This document shows positions 6,783 through 15,319 of a stretch of DNA of 50,883 nucleotides, piece after piece. The stretch is from CAYMUC01 sp964393535. GTDB lineage: Bacteria; Actinomycetota; Acidimicrobiia; Acidimicrobiales; Ilumatobacteraceae. Made by a program: the position numbers and the translations under genes. The stretch's first letter is position 1; the number at the start of each line of letters is the position of its first letter. Location of the stretch: contig CAYMUC010000008.1 of NCBI GenBank assembly GCA_964393535.1, positions 1 through 50,883 on the forward strand, read 5' to 3'. The notes beneath the pieces were generated by a model. It was not told the origin of the DNA. It did not search any database and worked only from the letters and a program-made list of their open reading frames with translations.

Positions 6783-8380
6783 ATCGTGGCAGCACCCTCC
6801 ACGGCACTGGTCGGCTGATGCGAGTGGTGCTTCGGCGAGACCGTTGGCGTCTGCTGTGGTGGTTGGGGCTGTTGGGCGGCATCATGGTGGTCTCGGCGGC
6901 ATCGCTCGTGCCCCTGTACCCGGATCAGCAGGCCATCGACGACTATGCGGCACTGTTCGGTGACAATCCTGCGCTGGTGGCTCTGGCGGGGCCCGGTTAC
7001 GGGTTCGACCACCCCAACCTTGGCGTCATTCTGGTGAACGAGACTCAACTGTGGGGCATGATCGGAATGGCCCTCATGGCCACCTTCCTCACGGTGCGCC
7101 ACACCCGCGCCGAGGAGGATGTGGAGCGCGCCGAGCTGGTGCGATCCAGTGTGGTGGGTCGGTTCGCACCGACGGCGGCGGCTGTGTTGGTGGTCGGGGG
7201 CGCCGTGACCGTATTGGCCTTGGGATGCGGACTGGGGTTCGTCCTCACGGGGTACGACGTAGTGGGATCTGTTGCCCTGTCGGGCTCCATGGCAGCCGTC
7301 GGGTTCATGTTCATCGGCGTCGCCGTCGTGGCGGCCCAGGTGGCGGGTGCCGCACGTGGTGCTCTGACGATCAGTCTCTTCACTCTGTTGGCGGCCTTCC
7401 TGGTGCGGGCAGTGGGCGACATCGGAGGCAGTGCCTTGCGTTGGGCCTCACCGTTGGGGTGGGCGCAAGCGGTGCGCGCCTTCGCCGGTGAACAGTGGTG
7501 GGTGTTGGGGCTTTGTGTTGGTGTTGTGCTCACGTTGATCTTTATGGGTTTCGCGCTGGCGGATCGCCGAGACCTGGGCAGTGGCATGATCGCAGCGAGA
7601 GGCGGTCGTGATCACGGCCACGCGAGGGCGCGCCCCTGGCGTTTGGCCTGGCGTCTACAGCGGGCAACCTTCGTGGTGTGGGCCGTGGGCATGTTCATCG
7701 GGGGTGCGGTCTACGGGTCCATTGCCGATGACATCGAGGACCTCGTGGCGGAGAATCCGGCCTTCGCCGATCTACTGGCTCGACTGCAGGGCGCCAATCT
7801 CGTCGATGCGTTCTTCGCCACCAGCATCGCCTTGTTGGGTGCAGTGACCGCCGGGGCCATGGTCGGTGCTGTGACCCGTCTGCGAACCGAGGAGGCTTCC
7901 GGCAGGGTGGAGGCACTGTGGGCAGCAGTGGTGTCGCGCTGGCGTTGGGCGGGTGGTCACCTCATGGTGGTGTCGTTGGGTTCGCTCGTGGTCCTCGCTT
8001 CCTCGGGTCTGGGACTGGGCGGCGCCTACGCCGTCATCACTGGTGACCGCAGCCAGGTCCCTCGCCTCGTGGTGGCCACTCTGGTCATGGCGCCCGGGGT
8101 GGCGATCTTCGGCGCAGTGGGCCTGGTGCTGCTGGGCTGGTGGCCCCGGGCCGCCATGGTTGCGTGGGTGGTGTTGGGTGTGGTCGTGATCATCGACTTC
8201 TTCGGTGAACTCCTGCGACTACCCGGTTGGCTGCGTGCGCTGTCGCCGTTCCATCACCTACCAGCGGTGCCGGCCGAGGCCATGAATTGGGCCCCGTTCG
8301 CCGTGGTGGCAACGTTGGCGGTGGCACTGGGGGGTCTGGGACTGGCGGGGCTGCGACGACGCGATCTTCAACCCTCGTGA
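6779..8380 (+). CDS. ABC-2 type exporter permease (antibiotic/polyketide exporter type)
   Basis: This 533-residue integral membrane protein has about a dozen hydrophobic segments in two similar halves. Each half begins with a basic stretch and a first helix (LWWLGLLGGIMVVSAA near residue 30; FVVWAVGMFIGGAVYGS near 300), then an extracytoplasmic loop and four or five helices. Motifs such as LVRSSVVGR and ASGRVEALWAAVVSRWRW after helix pairs are typical of actinobacterial polyketide or antibiotic exporter permeases. It forms the channel for the ATPase encoded directly upstream (ATGA overlap). Its 3' end overlaps the convergent hypothetical gene by 13 bases. Confidence 0.88.
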   Translation: MNRGSTLHGTGRLMRVVLRRDRWRLLWWLGLLGGIMVVSAASLVPLYPDQQAIDDYAALFGDNPALVALAGPGYGFDHPNLGVILVNETQLWGMIGMALMATFLTVRHTRAEEDVERAELVRSSVVGRFAPTAAAVLVVGGAVTVLALGCGLGFVLTGYDVVGSVALSGSMAAVGFMFIGVAVVAAQVAGAARGALTISLFTLLAAFLVRAVGDIGGSALRWASPLGWAQAVRAFAGEQWWVLGLCVGVVLTLIFMGFALADRRDLGSGMIAARGGRDHGHARARPWRLAWRLQRATFVVWAVGMFIGGAVYGSIADDIEDLVAENPAFADLLARLQGANLVDAFFATSIALLGAVTAGAMVGAVTRLRTEEASGRVEALWAAVVSRWRWAGGHLMVVSLGSLVVLASSGLGLGGAYAVITGDRSQVPRLVVATLVMAPGVAIFGAVGLVLLGWWPRAAMVAWVVLGVVVIIDFFGELLRLPGWLRALSPFHHLPAVPAEAMNWAPFAVVATLAVALGGLGLAGLRRRDLQPS

Positions 8381-8739
8381 CGACGCTGCATGAGGGCGGT
8401 CGCGAGTCGGTGTGGTTCACCTTGGCAGGCCTCGATGGCATCGGGATCGAGTGCCATCTGGAGGCCCGTTGTGGTGCGCTCCAACACGCAGGGGTACCGT
8501 CCTGCCGCGGTGCGTTTGACGTCGTCGGGGGCATCGTTGCGGTGGAAGGTGACGAACGGGGCCGGTAGTTCCGTTGCGCACACCGTCCAGTCACGGCGTT
8601 TGGTGAACAGTCCGTGGGTGATGTCGCACAACGAGCAGTGTCGCCGCCCCAGGCGTGCACCGACCCAGTACGACACCTCGCCCCACAGCGTTGCGTCCGC
8701 GTCGTAGACGCCGATGAACTCCAGTACGGGGTCGGTCAT
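8368..8739 (-). CDS. Conserved hypothetical protein with CSLCDITH motif
   Basis: I recognise the outline of a small actinobacterial and proteobacterial hypothetical family but know no function. The 123 residues open with FIGVYDADATLWGEVSYWVGARLGRRHCSLCDITHG. The CxxC pair and following Asp/His (CSLCDITH) would suit a metal or redox site, although this is inference. There is no signal peptide and no membrane segment. The start ATG overlaps the stop of the upstream TetR gene in ATGA, so it is translationally coupled to that regulator. Confidence 0.7.
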   Translation of the reverse strand: MTDPVLEFIGVYDADATLWGEVSYWVGARLGRRHCSLCDITHGLFTKRRDWTVCATELPAPFVTFHRNDAPDDVKRTAAGRYPCVLERTTTGLQMALDPDAIEACQGEPHRLATALMQRRHEG

Positions 8740-9323
8740 GTCAGTCCGATCAAGGCCAGTTCGCTACGAAGGATGCGACGCTGTCGAGCAGGGGTCCATC
8801 GGGCGGGGTCGAAGATCGCCTCGGCCGCAAGCCCGGGTACAAGTGCCGCCAGGCGCCCGGCTGCTGCCGCGACATCTGCGCCGGGTGTGAGGTGGCCGTT
8901 CTCGGCAAGGGCGCCCAGACAGTGTTCGAAGCGCTGCAGCGTGGCCGCGGCTCTGGCTTGCTGTTCGGCTGCCCAGGCGGGGGAGGTGAGGGCCTCACTC
9001 CAGAACGCGAACCACACCCGCCAGTCGTCGATGCGTTCGGCGTCGAGGGGCAACACGGCTTCCACCAAGCCGCGGATATCAGTCGGATCACGGCGTTGGA
9101 CCGCTTTGATGCGAACTGATGACCGCTCGGCAGCCGCCGCATAGGTGGCGTGGAACAGCTCGTTCATGTCGGCGAAGTAGTGCGAGACCACGGTGCTGGA
9201 ACACCCCGCCGCTGCGGCCACGTTGCGGACCGTCAGGGCGGCTCGCCCCTGTTCGACGACCAGACGACGTGCGATCTCGGTGACTTCGCGACGCCGCGCC
9301 TCGTGATCGACATAACGGGGCAT
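8736..9323 (-). CDS. TetR-family transcriptional regulator
   Basis: The 195-residue protein has the standard TetR arrangement. An N-terminal helix-turn-helix (about 12-48, with ALTVRNVAAAAGCSSTVVSHYF) is followed by an all-alpha ligand domain containing FWSEALTSPAW. It is divergent from the KstD-like flavoprotein gene, and the intervening 105 bases contain a strong palindrome (9376-9395). Regulation of that flavoprotein, and of itself, is the natural guess. Co-transcription with the downstream CSLCDITH protein is clear from their four-base overlap. Confidence 0.9.
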   Translation of the reverse strand: MPRYVDHEARRREVTEIARRLVVEQGRAALTVRNVAAAAGCSSTVVSHYFADMNELFHATYAAAAERSSVRIKAVQRRDPTDIRGLVEAVLPLDAERIDDWRVWFAFWSEALTSPAWAAEQQARAAATLQRFEHCLGALAENGHLTPGADVAAAAGRLAALVPGLAAEAIFDPARWTPARQRRILRSELALIGLT

Positions 9324-9375
9324 CGTTCACCTCCGAGGTGTTGCGCACGGCCGTGACGCACAGTACGTTATGCAA

Positions 9376-9395
9376 CGTTTGTTGTACAACGACCG
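9376..9395. promoter_or_regulatory. Palindromic operator candidate between TetR and flavoprotein genes
   Basis: The core GTTGTACAAC (9381-9390) is a perfect 10-base palindrome. Extending to 9376-9395 (CGTTTGTTGTACAACGACCG) gives 8 of 10 symmetric pairs. It lies 53 bases upstream of the TetR start and 33 bases upstream of the flavoprotein start. This is the usual place for a TetR dimer to block a divergent promoter. The assignment to this TetR is inference from position. Confidence 0.6.
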
Positions 9396-9428
9396 TCTGT
9401 TGACGGCGTTGGCCGAGGGGGAGTGTTC

Positions 9429-11081
9429 ATGGCCGCTGTCGAGGAATGCGATGTGGTGGTGCTGGGAACCGGCGGTGCTGGACTGACAGCGGCCATCACC
9501 GCACATGACCACGGGGCTGGCGTGCTGGTGTTCGAGAAGGCCGATCAGGTGGGCGGCTCCACCGCATGGTCCGGCGGTCAGGTCTGGATTCCCAACAACC
9601 CTCATATGCCCGAGGTGGGCGTCGAGGACACTCGGGAGAAAGCGATCACCTACATCATGTCGCTGTCGCGCGGCCTGCTCGACCAGCGACTGGTCGAGGC
9701 CTATGTAGACGCCGGCCCCGAGATGGTGACGTTCCTCGAGGCCAACTCGCCCGTGCAGTTCTATGCCGTGGGCGGCATGCCCGACTATCACCCCGAGTTC
9801 CCCGGGGGCTCGGTGGAGGGCGGCCGCACACTCGAGTGCCCGACGTTCCCCTTCGTGGAGTTGGGTGACTGGGCCGAGCGTGTGACGCCGTCGCCTTACT
9901 TTCCCGATCCGCACATCACCATGAGTGAAACGCCGTTGGGCCAGGCCACACCGTGTCCGCCGTCGCCAGAGGAGAAGGCTCGCCGCATCGCCGTGAACGA
10001 ACGCGGTTGTGGACAGGGTCTCATCGGTCGACTGCTGCGCGGGTGCCTGGATCGGGGAATCGAACCTCGGACCTCGTGTAGTGCCACAGAGTTGTTGATC
10101 GTGGACGGTGCCGTGGTCGGGGTGGCCGTCGATACGCCCGAGGGGCGTCTCGAGGTGCACGCCCGGGGCGGTGTGATCCTGGCGTCGGGCGGCTTCGAAT
10201 GGAACGACGACCTGGTGCGCACCTTCCTGCGCGGCCCCATGACGCACCCGGTGGGCATCGAGACCTGCACCGGTGACGGTCTGATGATGTCGATGCGGGC
10301 GGGCGCGATGTTGTCGAACATGCGTGAGGCGTGGTGGATGCCGGTGGGTGTCGTGCCCGAGAACGCCAATCGCATGGGGCAGGTGCTGGTGAATGGGCAG
10401 CGCACATTGCCGCACTCGATCATGGTGAACCGTCGCGGTCGTCGCTTCACCAATGAGGCCGCCAACTACAACGCGTTCGGGTCGGCCTTCCACGCCGAGG
10501 ACGTCGCCAAGTTCGAGTACGCCAATCTTCCGTGCTGGCTCATCTTCGACCAGACGTACGTGGATCGCTTCGGCTTCAGGGTCGCGGCTGGTGGTGGCGG
10601 CGGACAGGTACCCGATTGGGTAGTGCGGGCCGATACACCCGGTGAGCTTGCCGACAGACTCGGCATCGACCCGGTCGAGTTGAACATCACCATCGGCCGG
10701 TGGAACGAACACTGCGTGGCAGGCCGTGACCCCGACTTCGGCCGCGGCGACAGCGCGTTCGATCGGTGGTGGGGTGATCCGTATCGCAAGGGCGACCCCG
10801 AGGCGACGCTGGGGCCACTCACCACGGGGCCCTACTACGCCTTCGAGATCCATTCGGGGGCGTTGGGCACCAAGGGTGGACCTCGGGTGGATGGGAATGG
10901 GCAGGTGCAGCACCTCGATGGCCACGCGATTCCGGGGCTGTATGCGGCCGGCAATGTGATGGGGTCGCCGTTCGGGATGACCTATGGCGGTCCCGGGGGC
11001 ACCATCGGTCCGGGCATGGTGTTCGGGTTTCTGGCGGGGCGGCACGCTGCGGGGGTGTCGGCCGTGGCGTCGTGGGGTTGA
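9429..11081 (+). CDS. FAD-dependent 3-ketosteroid delta1-dehydrogenase-like / fumarate reductase-fold oxidoreductase
   Basis: The 550-residue flavoprotein has an N-terminal FAD-binding motif (GTGGAGLTAAITAH), then FEKADQVGGSTAWSGGQVWIPNN. Its C-terminal region, GPYYAFEIHSGALGTKGGPR then GLYAAGNVMGSPFGMTYGGPGGTIGP, follows the KstD family pattern closely. KstD enzymes introduce a double bond into ring A of 3-ketosteroids. Other members of this fold act on related ketones or on fumarate, so the exact substrate is open. ATG 9429 was chosen because GAGGGGGAG ends 5 bases before it. It is monocistronic and divergent from a TetR gene. Confidence 0.8.
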   Translation: MAAVEECDVVVLGTGGAGLTAAITAHDHGAGVLVFEKADQVGGSTAWSGGQVWIPNNPHMPEVGVEDTREKAITYIMSLSRGLLDQRLVEAYVDAGPEMVTFLEANSPVQFYAVGGMPDYHPEFPGGSVEGGRTLECPTFPFVELGDWAERVTPSPYFPDPHITMSETPLGQATPCPPSPEEKARRIAVNERGCGQGLIGRLLRGCLDRGIEPRTSCSATELLIVDGAVVGVAVDTPEGRLEVHARGGVILASGGFEWNDDLVRTFLRGPMTHPVGIETCTGDGLMMSMRAGAMLSNMREAWWMPVGVVPENANRMGQVLVNGQRTLPHSIMVNRRGRRFTNEAANYNAFGSAFHAEDVAKFEYANLPCWLIFDQTYVDRFGFRVAAGGGGGQVPDWVVRADTPGELADRLGIDPVELNITIGRWNEHCVAGRDPDFGRGDSAFDRWWGDPYRKGDPEATLGPLTTGPYYAFEIHSGALGTKGGPRVDGNGQVQHLDGHAIPGLYAAGNVMGSPFGMTYGGPGGTIGPGMVFGFLAGRHAAGVSAVASWG

Positions 11082-11135
11082 GTCCGCAGGGTTGAGTCCG
11101 GGAACCGTGCAGCACCCCGGTGTCAAGATGGCTGC

Positions 11136-12263
11136 ATGACTACGAACATCTGTACCCACGAGGCATCGTTGAGCGGTGGTGATGAACTGCACCGGGCTCT
11201 GAGTCGTCTCAGCCTGGAGCGCTCCCTCCTGGATGCCGCCGAATTGGACCTGGTCGCTGACCTCGTGAAGCGTTCACCACTGCCCGAACGCGACCTGGTC
11301 GCCGCGGGCGGTTACTCGCTGGCGTATGCCAACCGGCTCATCGCTCGCAGCACTGTGGCTCAGCACGGTGCCGCCGGTCGTGAGTTGGTGGAACACCTCA
11401 GGCAGGGCGTTGTCTCGGCCGTCTTCCTCGATCGGTATCACGGGGTGCGGGCCACGCTGCCTGAGGACTTGCGTTGCGAGTTCGATGTCGAAGCCGAGCC
11501 GGCGGTGGAGACCGCTCCACAGTGCTCCATCCGCACCTTTGGGCGTCATCTTCGACTTTTGGTTCGCCGCATCGAGGAGGATCACGGCATCGATCGGCTG
11601 GACCGGCAGCGCCGTCAGACCCGACTCGACGAACGCACCGACCCCGATACCGGGATGTTCCATCTGCACCTCGTCGTCGATCCCCTGTGTGCCCTCGAAC
11701 TGAGTCATCTCATCGACCAGCGAAGCTCAGTGCTCTTCGGGGGTCGTCGTCCCGAGACATGCCCTGATGATCCTCTCGCGGTGTGGCCCCACATGCGGGC
11801 ACTGGCGCTGATCGATCTGATCACTCAGCCCTCGGTCGCTCAGGTGCGGTCTCGGCGAGAAGTGCTCGTCGTCATCGACACGACTCGGCTCGACGAGGCG
11901 GGTCAAGCGACCGTGGACTGGGGTCTTCCCGTGGAGTTGCCGGTCGAGGTGCTTGCCCAATTCGTCGAGCGACGTGATCGGCTCACCGTTGTCGATGTCC
12001 GTAACGATGGGCGGCCCGTCGACCGTTCCGGCGAACTGAACCTCGGCCGGACTCGACGGTGGCCTACGCGGGTCCAGCGACGAGCACTTCGCGCTCGCTA
12101 CGCCTCATGCAGCGAGCCCGGCTGCGAGGTGCCGTTCGACCGATGCGATCTCCATCACAGGGTGCCGTGGCACGCTGGCGGAACCACCGATCTGGACAAC
12201 CTCGAACCCAAATGCCCCCGGCACCACCAGCATCTGCACGACGGCGGTGACCGAGTCGCCTGA
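11136..12263 (+). CDS. DUF222 / HNH endonuclease domain protein
   Basis: The 375-residue protein combines an N-terminal helical DUF222 region (HLVVDPLCALELSHLID near 170-190 belongs to it) and a C-terminal HNH motif. The HNH part has paired cysteines (CSEPGC), DLHHRVPWHAGG, DNLEPKC and the closing RHHQHLH, all zinc-coordinating or catalytic positions. These genes occur in many copies in actinobacteria and behave as mobile or repeated elements of unknown physiological role. Nuclease activity is predicted, not shown. No inverted repeats were found at its ends. Confidence 0.85.
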   Translation: MTTNICTHEASLSGGDELHRALSRLSLERSLLDAAELDLVADLVKRSPLPERDLVAAGGYSLAYANRLIARSTVAQHGAAGRELVEHLRQGVVSAVFLDRYHGVRATLPEDLRCEFDVEAEPAVETAPQCSIRTFGRHLRLLVRRIEEDHGIDRLDRQRRQTRLDERTDPDTGMFHLHLVVDPLCALELSHLIDQRSSVLFGGRRPETCPDDPLAVWPHMRALALIDLITQPSVAQVRSRREVLVVIDTTRLDEAGQATVDWGLPVELPVEVLAQFVERRDRLTVVDVRNDGRPVDRSGELNLGRTRRWPTRVQRRALRARYASCSEPGCEVPFDRCDLHHRVPWHAGGTTDLDNLEPKCPRHHQHLHDGGDRVA

Positions 12264-12394
12264 GTGGGGCCATGCCAAAGAGCCCTACCGTGCGGTGACG
12301 CGATGCCGTCCAGGTGAGTGGCCACCCGCCCTGAGCGGAGCGACTGGTGTCAGCCATCGTGAGACCCTGCGACGTCTTGCGTCAGGAGGTCATG

Positions 12395-12796
12395 ATGTCC
12401 AGCGACTCGATCGTTCGATTGACCGTTCGGTCGTACGCCGACGGGCCCAGTGAGGTGTTGATACTGCCGGCTCAGCGCGTCGACCCCGAGCAGTGGCCTG
12501 CGGCACCGGGTGTTGCCGTGTGCGATGTGCCACCTGCCGCCGAAGTCGATGCCGGTCCCGGGGTGATGTCGCTTCAGGTCCATGACCTTCTCGCCGAGAC
12601 TGGACACCTCCAGGTGGCCGCAGCCCTTGGTGAGCTCGGTCGCTATCGCGTGCTGGCCCTTCGGCTGATGGTGGCAGTCGTCGGGGCGCTCCTCATCCGC
12701 TCGGGCTTGACGCTGACCGAGCCCGAGGCTGCTCATGGAGAACTCGGCGCTGCACTTGACCGCTTGATCGATCGCGCCGTGTCGGAGCTCGCCTAA
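12395..12796 (+). CDS. Hypothetical protein, 133 residues
   Basis: I do not recognise this gene. ATG 12395 has a perfect AGGAGG (12384-12389) 5 bases upstream, and codon use is like the neighbours, so it is probably real. The N-terminal half is polar with a beta-strand pattern (IVRLTVRSYADGPSEVLIL). Around residues 80-105 there is a helical stretch with a moderately hydrophobic core (VLALRLMVAVVGALLIRSG), which might be a single membrane helix or a buried helix. The 130 bases between this gene and the HNH gene contain nothing else that I can support. Confidence 0.6.
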   Translation: MSSDSIVRLTVRSYADGPSEVLILPAQRVDPEQWPAAPGVAVCDVPPAAEVDAGPGVMSLQVHDLLAETGHLQVAAALGELGRYRVLALRLMVAVVGALLIRSGLTLTEPEAAHGELGAALDRLIDRAVSELA

Positions 12797-12839
12797 GAGT
12801 CCGAACGCGACACCTCCGATGAGGGACTACGGTCGCTTC

Positions 12840-13583
12840 ATGAGGCGCGTCGTGGCAGCGGTACTGATGGTGTCAGTGTCGTCGTCGTGCTCGCTGTTCA
12901 CGCGTGAGGTGGCGCCGACCACCACGACGAGTTCGGTGGCGTCGACCACCAGTACTTCGACTACCACGACCACGACCACGATTCCGGCGAGTGCCCGTAT
13001 CGACGACCTGCCCGACGTCGATGAGAACAGTCCCGCCTCCCTGATCAGGGTGGCGCAACGTCTCGCCACGGCGAGAGGGTTTCGGACCGATGTCGATGGC
13101 GACTTCGGTCGACAGACTCGGGCGCGGGTGAAGGCGCTCCGCGAGTCATTTGGGCTGGAGCCAACAGGGGTGATCGATGCCGAGGTGTGGCGAGCTGCTT
13201 TCGACGAGTCGACACTTCCGTTTGGCCCCGTGGACCCGAACATCATCGGGGGTGTCACGGTCACTCAGAACCTCAGGGTTCCGGAGATCTCGTTTCTGTT
13301 CGACGAGGTCGAGACCGATACTGGCCTCACTACTCGCTACCTGATTCCATTCTTCGTAGACGGTGAGATGTTTGCCCAATGGGCACAGCGCGAGGCAACT
13401 CTCGACCTCGGTGACAACTGGACAGTGTGTGAGCCCGTCGCTGCCTCCGGCAACAACTTGGTGACGCTTACGGGAGTGTCATCCGATGGCGATGCCTTCA
13501 CATACCAAGTGGTGTTCGAGGGAAGCGGGAGAGTGGACATCTCCATCGCAGTCTCGTCAGGCGCCCTCGGCCAGTGCCCGTAG
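12840..13583 (+). CDS. Secreted or lipid-anchored protein with peptidoglycan-binding domain
   Basis: The 247-residue protein begins with a basic N-terminus and hydrophobic segment ending in SVSSSC, a weak lipobox with Cys17. A Thr/Ser-rich linker follows (about 25-55). A PG_binding_1-like domain spans about 60-115, visible as GFRTDVDGDFGRQTRARVKALRESFGLEPTGVIDAEVW cut over several repeats. The remaining 130 residues are a beta-rich domain that I do not recognise. ATG 12840 is preferred because it begins a proper signal peptide; ATG 12819 would add seven residues. The protein likely sits in the cell wall. It overlaps the convergent thioesterase by 27 bases. Confidence 0.75.
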   Translation: MRRVVAAVLMVSVSSSCSLFTREVAPTTTTSSVASTTSTSTTTTTTTIPASARIDDLPDVDENSPASLIRVAQRLATARGFRTDVDGDFGRQTRARVKALRESFGLEPTGVIDAEVWRAAFDESTLPFGPVDPNIIGGVTVTQNLRVPEISFLFDEVETDTGLTTRYLIPFFVDGEMFAQWAQREATLDLGDNWTVCEPVAASGNNLVTLTGVSSDGDAFTYQVVFEGSGRVDISIAVSSGALGQCP

Positions 13584-13988
13584 CCACGCCGGCATGCGAA
13601 CGGGGCGACCCTCGGGGTTGACGCAGCCATGGGCGGTTGCCGCCGTGGCTCTGGCCTCTCCGCGCACGGTCACGAGATATGCCATCTGGAACCAGGCGCG
13701 CGAGGCCGATGCCAGTCGCAGGTGAACGGTGAGCACGTCGTCGAATCGGAGTGGTTGGATGTAGCGCAGATGCGCTTCGAGGACGGCGTAGTCAACGCCT
13801 TCGGCTCGCATCTCGGTGTAGGGGTGACCAAGGTGTCGCAGGTAGGCGACTCGCGCTTCCTCCAGGTACGGGAGATAGCGACTGTGGTGCACGATTCCCA
13901 TGGCGTCTGTCTCGGCGAATCGAACACGGATGTCGTGGCTGAAGACGTAGTCACTGGGATCGGTGGTCGGGTCGACGTTCGTTCGCAC
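13557..13988 (-). CDS. 4HBT hot-dog acyl-CoA thioesterase (YbgC/FcbC type)
   Basis: The protein is 143 residues long, normal for a single hot-dog domain. The family motif FAETDAMGIVHHSRYLPYLEEAR contains the nucleophile-activating Asp28. Such enzymes hydrolyse short or aromatic acyl-CoA thioesters in the cytoplasm. GTG 13988 was chosen because the open frame further upstream has no family residues and crosses the start region of the divergent esterase. Esterase and thioesterase starts are 75 bases apart and probably share a promoter region. Confidence 0.85.
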   Translation of the reverse strand: MRTNVDPTTDPSDYVFSHDIRVRFAETDAMGIVHHSRYLPYLEEARVAYLRHLGHPYTEMRAEGVDYAVLEAHLRYIQPLRFDDVLTVHLRLASASRAWFQMAYLVTVRGEARATAATAHGCVNPEGRPVRMPAWLRALAEGA

Positions 13989-14063
13989 GCTCAGACCGTA
14001 TCGGTCGTGGCCATCGGGCCGCCTACGATCCCGATGCTCGTCATGTCGAACCGAGGAGGCCGC

Positions 14064-15002
14064 ATGCCTGTCCATCCCGAGTACCAGGCGTTGCTGGACA
14101 TGATGGCCATGGTGGCAGCGGGTGCTCCGCCGATGTCAGAGACCACTCCCGAGATGAGCCGCCAGGGTTATGCGGGCCTGGCGGCGGTCGCAGGTCCAGG
14201 GCCCGAGGTCGCTTCGGTGGAGCATCTGACCGTGCCCGGTCAGGCGGCGGAGATACCTCTGAGGATCTATCGCCCGACCTCAGACGACGAAGTCACGGGG
14301 GTGGTGGTGTTCTTCCATGGCGGAGGCTTCGTGATCGGCGACCTCGACACGCACGACGCCGTGTGTCGTGAACTCTGTGTCGGTACCGGTTGCACCGTGA
14401 TCGCCGTCGACTACCGCCTGGCCCCCGAACACCGATTCCCCGCAGCGGTCGAGGACTGTTGGGATGCGACCCGCTGGGTCGCAGAGCACGCCGACGAACT
14501 CAGAATCGACTCGTCTCGGCTCGTCGTGGCGGGCGATTCGGCTGGCGGCAATCTTGCTGCGGTGGTCGCTCTGTTGGCTCGTGAACATGCCGGGCCAAGG
14601 CTCGCCTTGCAGGTGCTGGTGTATCCGGCCGTCGATGGTGCCGATGGTGGCTGGCAGTCCCGCATCGACAATGCAGTGGGGTATCTGCTGACGGCGGAGC
14701 AGATGGACTGGTTCGTCGATCACTACGTCCCCTCGGTGACGCTGCGAAGTGATTGGCGGGTGGCCCCACTACGCGCCTCGAGCCATGCCGGTCTTCCCCC
14801 AGCGTTGGTGATCACGGCGGAGTTCGACCCCCTACGCGATGAGGGTGCTGCGTATGCGGCGGCACTGCGAGCGGCGCGTGTACCCGTCACCCATTCCCTG
14901 TACGAGGGGGCGATACACGTCTTCTTCCAACTACCGGGAAGCGAACTCGGTCGGCGCGCCATGACCGAGGTGTGCCAGGCAATCAAGGCGGTCATCGCGT
15001 GA
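14064..15002 (+). CDS. Alpha/beta hydrolase, hormone-sensitive-lipase family esterase
   Basis: The 312-residue esterase has the HSL-family oxyanion motif HGGG at 85-88, the nucleophile elbow GDSAGG at 157-162 (Ser159), the acid in AEFDPLRDEG near 254, and the histidine in EGAIHVFF near 285. It should hydrolyse short-chain carboxylic esters in the cytoplasm. The start ATG 14064 has AGGAGG 4 bases upstream. The stop overlaps the GTG start of the next gene. It is the first gene of a three-gene overlapping run (esterase, PNPOx-like, YbaK). Confidence 0.9.
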   Translation: MPVHPEYQALLDMMAMVAAGAPPMSETTPEMSRQGYAGLAAVAGPGPEVASVEHLTVPGQAAEIPLRIYRPTSDDEVTGVVVFFHGGGFVIGDLDTHDAVCRELCVGTGCTVIAVDYRLAPEHRFPAAVEDCWDATRWVAEHADELRIDSSRLVVAGDSAGGNLAAVVALLAREHAGPRLALQVLVYPAVDGADGGWQSRIDNAVGYLLTAEQMDWFVDHYVPSVTLRSDWRVAPLRASSHAGLPPALVITAEFDPLRDEGAAYAAALRAARVPVTHSLYEGAIHVFFQLPGSELGRRAMTEVCQAIKAVIA

Positions 15003-15319
15003 GCATCCCGGTCCCCGTCGGAGAACTTGAGTCGGCGATGGCTGGGAGACCTGTCTCCTATCTCACCACCACCGACGGCACACGCGTCAAGGTGGTTCAG
15101 GTGTTTCCCCGTGTCGTCGGCGCCATGGTGGTGGTCGAAGTAGGTCCCGGAACGCTGCGCAACCTGACGGATCACCCTGACATCGTGCTGGTGTCGCCGC
15201 CAGTAGGCCCAAAGGATTCGTACACGTTGCTCGTGGACGGGATGGTGGATCGTATAGATGACGACAGCGTGGTCATCCGCCCCGTGTCGGCGGTGCTCCA
15301 CCGTCGGTCACCGGCATGA
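14999..15319 (+). CDS. PNPOx-like (split beta-barrel) flavin-binding family protein
   Basis: This 106-residue protein has the pattern of the small actinobacterial pyridoxamine-phosphate-oxidase-like family: SIPVPVGELESAM, then YLTTTDGTRVKVVQVFPRVVG, a second strand pair VVVEVGPGTLRNL, and DSYTLLVDGMVDRIDDDSVVIRP near the end. Members bind FMN or F420, or have no known cofactor; function here is open. The GTG start overlaps the esterase stop (GTGA), and its own stop overlaps the next gene in ATGA. Confidence 0.7.
   Translation: MSIPVPVGELESAMAGRPVSYLTTTDGTRVKVVQVFPRVVGAMVVVEVGPGTLRNLTDHPDIVLVSPPVGPKDSYTLLVDGMVDRIDDDSVVIRPVSAVLHRRSPA

Noticed and set aside
9327..11192. Long open frame on the minus strand through the whole flavoprotein gene
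   Set aside because: It mirrors the real gene, has no recognisable domain and is His/Arg-rich as expected from reading high-GC codons backward. Similar long frames oppose etfA, Lhr and the saccharopine dehydrogenase-like gene.
11136..12263. HNH gene as part of a restriction or homing system
   Set aside because: No methyltransferase, intron or inverted repeats are near. DUF222/HNH genes are common single genes in actinobacteria.
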